From NCBI GenBank assembly GCA_012520295.1, contig JAAYOP010000130.1, positions 1 through 48,080 of the forward strand: DNA of 48,080 bases, in the 5' to 3' direction. The notes under the pieces were generated by a model. That model saw only the letters and a list, made by a program, of their open reading frames with translations, was not told the DNA's origin and searched no databases. The translations under genes and the position numbers were made by a program. Each line of letters starts with the position of its first letter. The stretch's first letter is position 1. Below, one piece after another: positions 24,774-33,105 of the stretch. This DNA is from Clostridiales bacterium. Lineage in GTDB: Bacteria > Bacillota > Clostridia > Oscillospirales > Oscillospiraceae.

Positions 24774-25772
24774 TTGATACGGCTGCAAAATATAAGTAAA
24801 GTATTTTATACCGATAGCGGGCCTGTTGAAGCTCTCAAAGACATAAATCTTTCGATAAAAAAAGGCGAAATATTCGGGATAATCGGACTATCAGGTGCCG
24901 GAAAGAGCACGCTGGTCCGGTGCATAAATTTTCTTGAAAAACCCACCGAGGGAAATGTAATACTGGACGGTCGGGATCTGGGAGGCCTGACACGCAAGGA
25001 GCTTTTAAAGGCAAGGCAGTCCATTGGAATGATCTTTCAGGGCTTCAATCTCCTATCCCAGCGAAACGCCCTGCGCAATATATGCTTTCCCCTGGAGATT
25101 GCCGGAGTTTCAAAGTCTGATGCAAAAGCCCGGGCATATGAGCTGCTGGATATAGTCGGTCTGTCCGATAAAGCCAAGGCATATCCCTCCCAATTGTCCG
25201 GCGGCCAGATGCAAAGGGTCACCATAGCCAGAGCCCTGGCAACAAACCCGAAGGTACTGCTGTGCGATGAGGCAACAAGTGCACTGGATCCAAACACAAC
25301 CCAGTCAATTTTGGAGCTGCTAAAGGATATAAACCGAAAATTCGGCGTAACAATAGTCGTGATAACCCACGAGATGAAAGTCATAGAGCAGATCTGCAAC
25401 CGGGTAGCGGTTATTGACCGGAGCCGGATCGTGGAGCAGGGGGATGTCCGGGAAGTATTTATGCGCCCCAAGTCGGATATTGCAAAGCAGCTTATATTGC
25501 CCAAATCCGAGGCAGTTGAGTTTTTGACCAGCCGTCGCTGCCTTAGAATTGTATTTGACGGAAACTCCTCCTTTGAGCCCATCATATCAAATATGACCCT
25601 TGAATGCCACGCTGTGGTAAACATACTTTTCGCGGATACCAAGAATATAGACGGTAAGGCTTTCGGACAGATGGTTTTACAGCTTCCGGATGATGACACC
25701 GCCATTGAGAGAATTAAGGCGTATTTGGAATCTAAAAACATTTTATATAAGGAGGAATACCTGAATGCTTAA
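24774..25772 (+). CDS. metN: Methionine ABC transporter, ATP-binding protein
   Basis: A 332-residue ATPase of the MetNIQ D/L-methionine importer. The Walker A motif is GLSGAGKST, the signature is LSGGQMQRV, and Walker B is VLLCDEATSALD, followed by the H-loop VITHEM. After about residue 245 comes the C-terminal NIL domain, which binds methionine and inhibits transport when cell methionine is high. The start is the TTG at 24774, with GGGGG 8 nt upstream; earlier in-frame codons lack a ribosome binding site. It overlaps metI by 8 bp. Expression appears to be controlled by the leader ORF and terminator just upstream. Confidence 0.95.
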   Translation: MIRLQNISKVFYTDSGPVEALKDINLSIKKGEIFGIIGLSGAGKSTLVRCINFLEKPTEGNVILDGRDLGGLTRKELLKARQSIGMIFQGFNLLSQRNALRNICFPLEIAGVSKSDAKARAYELLDIVGLSDKAKAYPSQLSGGQMQRVTIARALATNPKVLLCDEATSALDPNTTQSILELLKDINRKFGVTIVVITHEMKVIEQICNRVAVIDRSRIVEQGDVREVFMRPKSDIAKQLILPKSEAVEFLTSRRCLRIVFDGNSSFEPIISNMTLECHAVVNILFADTKNIDGKAFGQMVLQLPDDDTAIERIKAYLESKNILYKEEYLNA

Positions 25773-26421
25773 GCTGCTTGGAAACGGAATATTGGAAACC
25801 CTGTATATGACCGTAACATCCACGGCTCTCGCCTATATCATCGGCTTGCCTCTGGGTATTCTCCTGAGCGTGACTGACAGGACCGGGATCACTCCAATCC
25901 CTACGCTCAACAAGATACTGGGCTTTATAGTCAACCTAATCCGCTCAGTTCCCTTCTTAATCCTCCTTGTGGCTATTTTGCCCATCACAAGAGCCATAGT
26001 GGGCACAACAATAGGCTCCACCGCCACAATAGTACCTCTTGTATTCGCAGCCGCGCCCTTTGTGGCTCGTATGGTGGAATCCTCTATCAAGGAAGTGGAT
26101 GCCGGCGTTATCGAGGCCGCCCATTCAATGGGTTCCTCACCTGTTCAGATTATTTACAAGGTCTTAATCCCGGAAGCCACACCCTCATTAATTATTGGCG
26201 CTGCGATTGCCATAACCACCATACTTGGATATTCGGCAATGGCCGGTTTTGTGGGCGGCGGAGGCCTGGGCTCAATTGCGATAAATTATGGTTACTACCG
26301 CTATCAGGAGGATGTAATGCTCATAACGGTTCTGCTTCTGGTCGTAATTGTGCAGATATTTCAAGAGGTGGGCATGAAAATCGCCAAGGTCGCCGATAAA
26401 AGAATAAGGTCTGAAAAATAA
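25765..26421 (+). CDS. metI: Methionine ABC transporter, permease
   Basis: A 218-residue inner membrane permease with five or so transmembrane segments. The EAA loop for contact with the ATPase is VIEAAHSMGSSPVQIIYKVLIPEA, near residue 115. The N-terminal GNGILETLYMTVTSTALAYI and the AMAGFVGGGGLGSIAINYGY stretch are typical of MetI. It overlaps the end of metN by 8 bp, with AGGAGG about 9 nt before its ATG, so it is translationally linked. It forms the membrane channel of the importer as a dimer with two MetN. Confidence 0.95.
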   Translation: MLKLLGNGILETLYMTVTSTALAYIIGLPLGILLSVTDRTGITPIPTLNKILGFIVNLIRSVPFLILLVAILPITRAIVGTTIGSTATIVPLVFAAAPFVARMVESSIKEVDAGVIEAAHSMGSSPVQIIYKVLIPEATPSLIIGAAIAITTILGYSAMAGFVGGGGLGSIAINYGYYRYQEDVMLITVLLLVVIVQIFQEVGMKIAKVADKRIRSEK

Positions 26422-26524
26422 CACTCCGGTACGTTATAAGCTGCCCCTATCTGCTTTACATATTTATTGTTCTATTTAAAATGCGCCGCCAGACGGCTTT
26501 AGTATTATTTTTTGAAAAGGAGTT

Positions 26525-27343
26525 ATGAAATTGAAAAGATTTTTAACACTGCTTTTATCCCTGCTTTTTGTTTTTGCGGCACTCACCGGCTGCTCAGACA
26601 AGAAAACCGCCGACGATAAAACTATAAGGGTCGGGGCCAGCGTCACTCCTCACGCAGAAATCCTTGAAGTGACAAAGGATATTTTGGCTAAAGACGGTTA
26701 TACCCTTGAGATTGTGGAATACAATGACTATGTATTGCCCAATACCGCTACGGAGAGCGGAGAGCTTGACGCAAACTACTTTCAGCACCAGCCTTATCTG
26801 ACCGATTTTAACGCAGAAAACGGCACCCACCTTGTGGCAGTTGCGTCCATACACTATGAGCCTTTCGGAATCTACGCGGGCAAAACCGACTCATTGGATG
26901 CTCTTAGCGATGGTGCTGTTATAGCCGTTCCCAATGACGGCACAAACGAAGCCAGAGCTCTCATGCTCCTGGAGGATCTGGGTCTGATCACCCTGAAAGA
27001 GACTGCGGACTTTACTGCAACCATACTGGATATTGAAGATAATCCTTTGAACCTGAACATAAAGGAGATAGAGGCCGCCCAGCTGGCTCGCTCCCTCCCT
27101 GATGTGGATATGGCTGTCATAAACGGCAACTATGCCATAGAGGCCGGGCTCAACGTCTCCGATGCTCTGGCTGTTGAGGATAAAGACTCTGAAGCCGCCC
27201 AGACATACGCAAACGTACTGGTTGTAAGGGAAGGAAACGAGAATAACAAGGGTATCCAGGCCCTGGTCAAGGCCCTTCAGAGCGAGGAAGTCAGAGAGTT
27301 TATAAACAACACATATAGCGGCTCCGTAATACCAATATTTTAA
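26525..27343 (+). CDS. metQ: Methionine-binding lipoprotein
   Basis: A 272-residue substrate-binding lipoprotein of the NlpA family. A hydrophobic signal segment ends in the lipobox LTGC (Cys22 or so), so it should be diacylglycerol-anchored to the outer face of the membrane. The mature part starts with IRVGASVTPHAEILE and contains the typical YFQHQPYLTDF and IHYEPFGIYAGK blocks of MetQ. AAGGAG is only 2 nt before the ATG but 8 nt before an in-frame TTG at 26531, which may be the true start. It lies about 100 bp after metI and closes the operon ahead of a strong hairpin. Confidence 0.95.
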   Translation: MKLKRFLTLLLSLLFVFAALTGCSDKKTADDKTIRVGASVTPHAEILEVTKDILAKDGYTLEIVEYNDYVLPNTATESGELDANYFQHQPYLTDFNAENGTHLVAVASIHYEPFGIYAGKTDSLDALSDGAVIAVPNDGTNEARALMLLEDLGLITLKETADFTATILDIEDNPLNLNIKEIEAAQLARSLPDVDMAVINGNYAIEAGLNVSDALAVEDKDSEAAQTYANVLVVREGNENNKGIQALVKALQSEEVREFINNTYSGSVIPIF

Positions 27344-27353
27344 GAATTATTTC

Positions 27354-27395
27354 GCATAGCAAAGGCACGCTCTCCTGGGCGTGCCTTTGCTATGC
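27354..27395 (+). terminator. Hairpin at the end of the metNIQ operon
   Basis: A perfect 17-bp stem (27354-27370 with 27379-27395) with an 8-nt loop. The trailing run is weak in T (GCTGACTTT), so termination may be inefficient; it may also protect the transcript 3-prime end. Confidence 0.75.
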
Positions 27396-27464
27396 GCTGA
27401 CTTTAATAAGCTTTATAACTGTTTTTTGTTTAAAATTATGACAGACAGGATTTAAGCTCAGCTG

Positions 27465-27587
27465 TCAGCAAAACGGCTCCGTAGCTGCGCCTGAAAATAA
27501 TGTCGCCAGCTCCCCCTGGGTTATCCCGGCTTCCCTTCGTTTCGCAGAAATAATCTGAGCAATTTTTAAATCCTTCATATTGACCAT
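27465..27587 (-). pseudogene. Truncated XRE-type helix-turn-helix regulator remnant
   Basis: A 40-codon ORF reading MVNMKDLKIAQIISAKRREA and then GITQGELATLFSG. That is the first helix and the start of the HTH of Cro/CI-type regulators (I..ii...R...giTQeeLA..lg). It stops after about 13 more codons, in the middle of the HTH, so it cannot fold as a DNA-binding domain. The rest of the 27396-27741 gap shows no further piece. The gene's former target is unknown. Confidence 0.65.
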
Positions 27588-27741
27588 CGGAAACTCAGAT
27601 ATTCAATTGTCATCCGCCAGTTGCCTTTGTATCCCTATGGAGTTGCAGTTGATAAAATCAACCGGGGGAAACTGAATGCAAAAAAGGAAGTGAAAACCTG
27701 TTCCCAGTGTGGCATTATTCTCCCCTTCCGAGCGCGGGCTG

Positions 27742-29127
27742 TCATTGCGCGGATACAAAACCTTCTTCCCTTTCCAGCCCTTTCAGCCTTCGCCATACGG
27801 TGAGCATCATAGTCGTAAAGCAGGCTGTACCGCCGATAATATCGGATACAGGCTCTGCCAGAAAAATTCCCTCAGCCCCCATTCCTGTTATTGACGGCAT
27901 TAATAATATCAAAGGTATCAGAATAATCGCTTTTCTGAACAGGGAGAAAAACACCGCCTGCTTTGCCTTTCCAAGGGACACAAATGTATTCTGTCCCGTC
28001 ATCTGTAGCGCCATCATGAAAAAAGCGCAAAAATAATACCGTATTGTCCGGACTCCGACTGAAATCAGCTCGGGGTCTTTGTTGAATATGACAATGAATA
28101 TTTTCGGAACGGCCATGATTACCAGAGTTATAAGCAGTGTATATGACATACATATAACTGTCTGAAATTTGATTGCCTTACGCACTCTTGAATACTGTTT
28201 TGCCCCGTAGTTGTATCCCAGGACAGGCTGGGAGCCGCTCATAAGGCCCGACAGGGGCATATGAACAATCTCCCGGAGCGAGTTTATAACGGTCATAACT
28301 CCCACATATATGTCTCCCCCAAGGCCGCTGAGAGAGGCATTATACAGAAAGCTCACGGCACTGTTGGTTATAGCCATTGTAAACCCGGTCAACCCAAGGG
28401 ATATTATCTTTTTTATAATCTTCGCCCGCGGACGCAGATTTCGGATTTTGATTCTCAGCAGGGCTTTCGGCCCGGTTAAAAACCGAATAACCCACAGGCA
28501 GGAGATAAACTGGGAAATCACCGTGGCCAGAGCTGCGCCCTTAACGCCCATTTTCAACGCAAAGATAAAAACAGGGTCCAGCACTATATTGGCTACGGCA
28601 CCCAGCAGGACCGTAAGCATACCCGTTCCGGCAAAGCCCTGGGCGTTAATAAATGGGTTCATCCCAAGGCTTATCATTACGAATATTGTCCCCACAAGAT
28701 AGATGGATATATAGTCGTTTGCATATTGGAAGGTGGCCTCACTGGCTCCCGCGAGCCGCAGCAAGGGCTCTTTGAGGGCAAGGCCGAGTATGGATACAGC
28801 GGTACCGAAGACAATCAAAAGAAAAAAGGCGTTGCCCATGATAAGCTCCGCCCGCTCATCGTCATTTTCTCCTCTTGCTATTGAAAAAAGCGGAGAGCCG
28901 CCCATTGAACACAGACTCTGAAACGCAGTAATGACAGCGATAATCGGGAACGCCAGCCCTATGCCCGTCAATGCCAGGCGTCCGTCATCGGCCATGTGTC
29001 CTATATACATGCGGTCCACGACACTATAGAGCAGATTTATGAAAAGGGCCAGTGTCATAGGTCCGGAAAGTCTCAGAATATTGCCGGCCAGACTCCCCTT
29101 TGAGTAGTCGTTTTTTCTTTTGTTCAA
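27742..29127 (-). CDS. MATE-family multidrug/cation efflux protein
   Basis: A 461-residue membrane protein with about 12 transmembrane segments in two homologous halves. The N-terminal half has LRLSGPMTLALFINLLYSVVDRMYIGHM and the second half has MPLSGLMSGSQPVLGYNYGAKQY, both typical of the MATE/DinF fold. It exports organic cations or drugs in exchange for Na+ or H+; the substrate is unknown. The start appears to be a TTG with only a weak ribosome binding site. It stands between the HTH remnant downstream and a divergent-to-none SDR gene upstream on the same strand, and shows no operon partner. Confidence 0.93.
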   Translation of the reverse strand: MNKRKNDYSKGSLAGNILRLSGPMTLALFINLLYSVVDRMYIGHMADDGRLALTGIGLAFPIIAVITAFQSLCSMGGSPLFSIARGENDDERAELIMGNAFFLLIVFGTAVSILGLALKEPLLRLAGASEATFQYANDYISIYLVGTIFVMISLGMNPFINAQGFAGTGMLTVLLGAVANIVLDPVFIFALKMGVKGAALATVISQFISCLWVIRFLTGPKALLRIKIRNLRPRAKIIKKIISLGLTGFTMAITNSAVSFLYNASLSGLGGDIYVGVMTVINSLREIVHMPLSGLMSGSQPVLGYNYGAKQYSRVRKAIKFQTVICMSYTLLITLVIMAVPKIFIVIFNKDPELISVGVRTIRYYFCAFFMMALQMTGQNTFVSLGKAKQAVFFSLFRKAIILIPLILLMPSITGMGAEGIFLAEPVSDIIGGTACFTTMMLTVWRRLKGLEREEGFVSAQ

Positions 29128-29225
29128 TTTTATACCAGCTTGCTTATAATATTCATACTCCAGGGGCTGTCGTAAACCGTGGTTTTCAACAGCCCCTGAT
29201 AATCATCGGGTCTGAGCTGTCAGGC

Positions 29226-30215
29226 TCAGCGCTGGTTGATGTTTTTATAGTTCTTAAACAGCGTATCGGGCGCCGTCTTGATTATCTTATCCGTCGTCCA
29301 GCCTTCCATGTCAAACATGGTAGTGGATATCGCAGGATTGGAGTAAAGGCCTATAAAACCGCCCATCGTCATGAATACGGAACCGGTTACATTCGCAGCT
29401 TCATCGGATGCCAGATAAGCTACAAAGGGCGCAAAAAGCTCAGGCGGCTGGGTTTCATCGTATTTTACAATAGGCTCTCCTGTCTTTGTGGACTTTTCGT
29501 CCTCGTCAACCACCTTGTCAAACAGTTCCATGTCCACAGAAGCCCTGGTTTTTGCCGCAGGACAAAATACATTGGCGGTTATCCCGTCGTCCGCCAGCTC
29601 GCATGCAAGGCCCCATGTCAAACCATGCACACCGGCGTTTGCCGCACAGTATTCCACCTGACGGATATCTCCACCCATAAAAGCAGGTGAAGAGCAGTTT
29701 ATAATACGACCCCACTTCTTTTTCTTCATGTAGGGCACTGCGTGCCTGATTATATTGAAGTATCCCTTCGGCTTCACACCGGTGACCTTGTCCCAAAGCT
29801 CCTCTGTGATCTTCTCAACTGGAGCAAAGCCGAAAGCTCCCGCCACATTGACAACAATATCAATCGATCCGTAGGTTTCCACGACCTTATCGACGATTCT
29901 CTTTGCATCATCGAAATTGGTGATATCGCCGAAGCAGGCCGTCGCCTCGCCCCCCACCTTCCTTATGGCAGCCGCCGTAGTCTCGGCATCGCCCGTATAT
30001 TTTTCAATTTCGGTATTATACCATTCCAGCTGTTCGGGCGTCAGGCGCTTTAGCTTTTCCTCGTCCAGCTGATTTGCGGTGTTTTTCTTTACCGGGCTCC
30101 GGTTATTTGTGACAACCTTAGCGCCTTCGGCGGCCAGGGCAATAGCAATGGCTCTTCCTATACCCTGTCCCGAACCGGTCACAAGCGCAACCTTTCCTTT
30201 TAATAAATCTCCCAT
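29226..30215 (-). CDS. SDR-family oxidoreductase with an altered YxxxK motif
   Basis: A 329-residue short-chain dehydrogenase/reductase. The dinucleotide motif is TGSGQGIG (13-20) and the NAG-type motif is VVNVAGAFG. The catalytic serine lies in INCSSPAFM. The catalytic Tyr189 is present, but the usual Lys of YxxxK is Asn193 (YCAANAG). An insert of about 35 residues, rich in charged residues, follows the second strand (about 40-75), and the C-terminus is extended, so it is longer than the usual 250 residues. This form may use a different proton relay, or may have lost activity. The ribosome binding site AGGAGG is optimal. The substrate is unknown. Confidence 0.85.
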   Translation of the reverse strand: MGDLLKGKVALVTGSGQGIGRAIAIALAAEGAKVVTNNRSPVKKNTANQLDEEKLKRLTPEQLEWYNTEIEKYTGDAETTAAAIRKVGGEATACFGDITNFDDAKRIVDKVVETYGSIDIVVNVAGAFGFAPVEKITEELWDKVTGVKPKGYFNIIRHAVPYMKKKKWGRIINCSSPAFMGGDIRQVEYCAANAGVHGLTWGLACELADDGITANVFCPAAKTRASVDMELFDKVVDEDEKSTKTGEPIVKYDETQPPELFAPFVAYLASDEAANVTGSVFMTMGGFIGLYSNPAISTTMFDMEGWTTDKIIKTAPDTLFKNYKNINQR

Positions 30216-30396
30216 TTTAAACCTCCTGATTAATATGAAACTTCGGTGTTTAGTCTAATATATATTAAGCCGTCAAATCTTTCAAGAGCAATCCTTCCGT
30301 TTTTTCAGTTCTCAGGGCATCCGACAGAATTGAGCCGGCCCGTTCATTTAAACGACCTTGCACCCCCAAGGACTGCTTTTAGGGTCTAAAAAGGTA

Positions 30397-30425
30397 TTGA
30401 CATCCCCCCTCTGTTGTTGTAATAT
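30397..30425 (+). promoter_or_regulatory. Promoter of the alkaline phosphatase gene
   Basis: TTGACA (30397-30402) and TAATAT (30420-30425) are exactly 17 bp apart, about 45 bp before the start codon. No PHO box could be identified with confidence. Confidence 0.75.
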
Positions 30426-30469
30426 TTTACCATAGGCGGTGTGCCCCCATTATTTTCTGGAGGTTAATG

Positions 30470-31870
30470 ATGAGAAAAAAGCTGGGTTTCTTTTTAGTCA
30501 TTATTCTGATAGCCGGACTGTTAATTCCGGGCTCGGCATATTCCAAAGATGAGATAAGTGTTAAGAATGTAATACTCATGATTGGTGACGGCATGGGATA
30601 CAATCAAATCATGGCTGCGGACTATTATCTAACAGGGGATTGCGGTACCGCAGTTTACGAATGTTTTCCGGTAAAGCTGGCAATGAGTACATATTCCTAC
30701 GGATTATCCACGGACACAAGCGATGATGAACTTGGAAGATATCACCCCAGGCTGTGGAATGAGTTTTCCCTGTTTATGAGATATCCGACGGACTCTGCGG
30801 CAGCAGCCACTGCCATGTCCACCGGCACAAAAACATATGACTCGGCTATAGGCGTGGACCAGGACGTAAACCCACTAAGGCACATGATTGAGGATTTCGA
30901 AGCTATGGGCAGATCTACAGGCGTGGTTACAACCGTTCCTGTCAGTCATGCCACACCCGCAGGCTTCGTTGCCCACAATGAAAACAGGAACAACTACGGT
31001 GAGATAATTGCTGAAATGGTGACAAAGAGCACAATCGATGTCATAATGGGAGCCGGAAATCCCGATTATGACGATAACGGTGCTCCCCTTTCAACACCTT
31101 CATACAACTATATTTCTGAAATGATCTGGAAAGGGCTGAAAAACGGCACATTAAGTTTATCCGCTACCGACAGGGATGATGAGATTGAGAACTGGACCCT
31201 TATTGAAACCAAAGAAGAATTTGAAGCCCTGCAGACGGGCGATACCCCCGAGCGAGTCATAGGAGTGGCACAAGTCAACACAACCCTGCAGCAATACAGG
31301 GGGGATTACAGCACCTGGAGTGAGGACGCCTTTGTGGTTCCTTTCAATGATAACGTACCTGATCTGGCCACTATGACCAGGGGAGCCCTCAATGTTCTGG
31401 ACAACAATGAAAAGGGTTTCTTCCTCATGATAGAGGGAGGCGCTATTGACTGGTGCGGCCACTTTGGCCTGAGCGGCCGTCTCATTGAAGAAATGGATGA
31501 TTTCAACAGAGCGGTGGAGGCAGTCTGCCAGTGGGTGGAGAGCAGCAGCAGCTGGGATGAGACCCTTCTGATTGTTACAGCCGACCATGAAACAGGATAT
31601 CTGACAGGTAAACAAAACTCATACGCGGACATAGTTAACAGCGGAAAGGGAATTATGCCCAAAATGTACTGGCACGATAACCGGTTTGAAGGATATGTAT
31701 ATGCCGGGATGCTCTGGCATACAAACCAGCTGGTTCCGTTTTATGCCAAGGGAGCGGGAGCGGAAGCGTTTTATGAGGTTGCCGATGAAAAAGACCCGGT
31801 CAGAGGACACTATCTGGACAACACCGAAATCTCCCAGGTTATAAGATCACTGGTTCCCGCCACCCCTTAG
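30470..31870 (+). CDS. Secreted alkaline phosphatase
   Basis: A 466-residue phosphatase with an N-terminal signal peptide (about residues 1-25, ending near GSAYS). The metal-binding MIGDGMGYNQ, the nucleophile serine in YPTDSAAAATAMSTGTKTYD, VPVSHATPAGFVAHN, MIEGGAIDWCGHFG, VTADHETGY and a histidine in LWHTNQLVPFYAKGAG make up a complete PhoA-type site with two Zn and one Mg. It removes phosphate from organic monoesters outside the membrane. An ATG at 30467 is also possible, but GGAGG is 6 nt from the ATG at 30470. It has a consensus promoter and its own terminator, so it is a single-gene unit. Confidence 0.93.
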   Translation: MRKKLGFFLVIILIAGLLIPGSAYSKDEISVKNVILMIGDGMGYNQIMAADYYLTGDCGTAVYECFPVKLAMSTYSYGLSTDTSDDELGRYHPRLWNEFSLFMRYPTDSAAAATAMSTGTKTYDSAIGVDQDVNPLRHMIEDFEAMGRSTGVVTTVPVSHATPAGFVAHNENRNNYGEIIAEMVTKSTIDVIMGAGNPDYDDNGAPLSTPSYNYISEMIWKGLKNGTLSLSATDRDDEIENWTLIETKEEFEALQTGDTPERVIGVAQVNTTLQQYRGDYSTWSEDAFVVPFNDNVPDLATMTRGALNVLDNNEKGFFLMIEGGAIDWCGHFGLSGRLIEEMDDFNRAVEAVCQWVESSSSWDETLLIVTADHETGYLTGKQNSYADIVNSGKGIMPKMYWHDNRFEGYVYAGMLWHTNQLVPFYAKGAGAEAFYEVADEKDPVRGHYLDNTEISQVIRSLVPATP

Positions 31871-31888
31871 GACGATACTGGAAAAGCA

Positions 31889-31914
31889 AAAATCCCCCGG
31901 TCGGGGGATTTTTT
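31889..31914 (+). terminator. Intrinsic terminator of the alkaline phosphatase gene
   Basis: A stem AAAATCCCCC/GGGGGATTTT with a 4-nt loop and a T-run, 20 bp past the stop codon. It also lies downstream of the convergent epimerase gene. Confidence 0.93.
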
Positions 31915-31924
31915 ATGCTTTATT

Positions 31925-32803
31925 TCAAAAAACCGTAATCACCATATTATTCTTATAACTTTCACCCGGGGGCAGAGATATCAAATCCTCCTGCTTTGAC
32001 AGGTCCTCAATCACATCCTGCCTGGAAGGAAGGGATGTGATTGGCTCAATGCAGATATAAGGCGCCTTTGTCTTTGGCTTATGCCAGAGGGCAAGATACC
32101 TCATATCCGGATAGCTCACCGTTACTCCTCTGCTTCCCTTTTCGGATTTCAGGGTAACCGTTTTGTCCACATTGTCAAGTATAATCGCGTCATTGTCGAA
32201 AAGCTCATGCCTCAGGCGCAGCACTCTGCCGTCCTCCAGCGGAAAATCTTTGCTAGTGCCGTCCACAAAACAGGCCGGAGTCATGCCGATATGCCGGGGA
32301 GTATGCCTTTGGGAGAATTCCAGCAGATAATCTTCAAAGGCCAGCCCCTCCTCCAGGGGTATATTGTATCCTGGATGGCTTCCCAGCCCGAAATACATGG
32401 TGCCCTCGCTTTTATTTAATATGTTATATTCCATTGCAATTCTATTGTCCTCAAGCCTATAAGCTATGGAGAAAACAAATGAGAAGGGATACTGCTCAAG
32501 GGTATGGGAGTTTTCGGTGGTCGAAAAACATATGAAGTCCGGGCTTTTTTTAATGGTTTCCATCTCCATATACTGTATGAAGCCATGGAGGCCCATTTTA
32601 TACTTCTTGCCATCCAGCAGATAAGTTTCCTGTGTCAGTCTCGCAAAATAAGGGAACATATGTATCGCTTTTGGGAGCCAGTAATCCGGATGTCCCTGCC
32701 AAAGGTATTCACACCCGTCCGGATCCTTAATCGATTGCAACTCCCCTCCGAGAGACGCTATTTCAACACGCAGCTTTTCATTTTCGAGGGTATAAAGAGC
32801 CAT
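31925..32803 (-). CDS. Aldose 1-epimerase family protein
   Basis: A 292-residue galactose-mutarotase-fold protein. An early ASLGGELQSIKDPDGCEYLW, the central FGLGSHPGYNIPLEEGL with the active-site histidine, and CIEPITSLPSRQD with the catalytic glutamate are all visible. It resembles the LacX/YeaD subgroup. It likely interconverts alpha and beta forms of a sugar or sugar phosphate. No signal peptide, so it is cytoplasmic. AGGTGA is about 9 nt from the ATG. There is no sugar catabolic operon next to it, so the substrate is unknown. It is convergent with the alkaline phosphatase gene and may share its terminator. Confidence 0.88.
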   Translation of the reverse strand: MALYTLENEKLRVEIASLGGELQSIKDPDGCEYLWQGHPDYWLPKAIHMFPYFARLTQETYLLDGKKYKMGLHGFIQYMEMETIKKSPDFICFSTTENSHTLEQYPFSFVFSIAYRLEDNRIAMEYNILNKSEGTMYFGLGSHPGYNIPLEEGLAFEDYLLEFSQRHTPRHIGMTPACFVDGTSKDFPLEDGRVLRLRHELFDNDAIILDNVDKTVTLKSEKGSRGVTVSYPDMRYLALWHKPKTKAPYICIEPITSLPSRQDVIEDLSKQEDLISLPPGESYKNNMVITVF

Positions 32804-33105
32804 AGCTTTAGTTCACCTGCTTTTTATTTCATTTTACTTCTATTATATAGTAATTTTTTATCAAATCAATAACGTTTTTTTATAATTCAGGGAAGATTTC
32901 GCCATAAAGGGCTTATAAATGGAACTTATTCAAAATAAATACGTCATTTTATTTTGAAGGGATTAATATGAAATTGAGGAAATGTATAAAAGCTATTGCA
33001 TGTATTTAAACAAAATGAAAAAAACTGATAACCTTCATGAATAATTATTCAATAATGCTGTATTTGGCTTCATCAAAGCCGTCTGCAAAAAAGGAGCTAG
33101 AACAA

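Noticed and set aside
27621-27803. Short plus-strand ORF with a CSQC pair that could be a zinc protein
   Set aside because: It overlaps the 3-prime end of the MATE gene on the other strand, has no ribosome binding site, and its continuation shows no family character.
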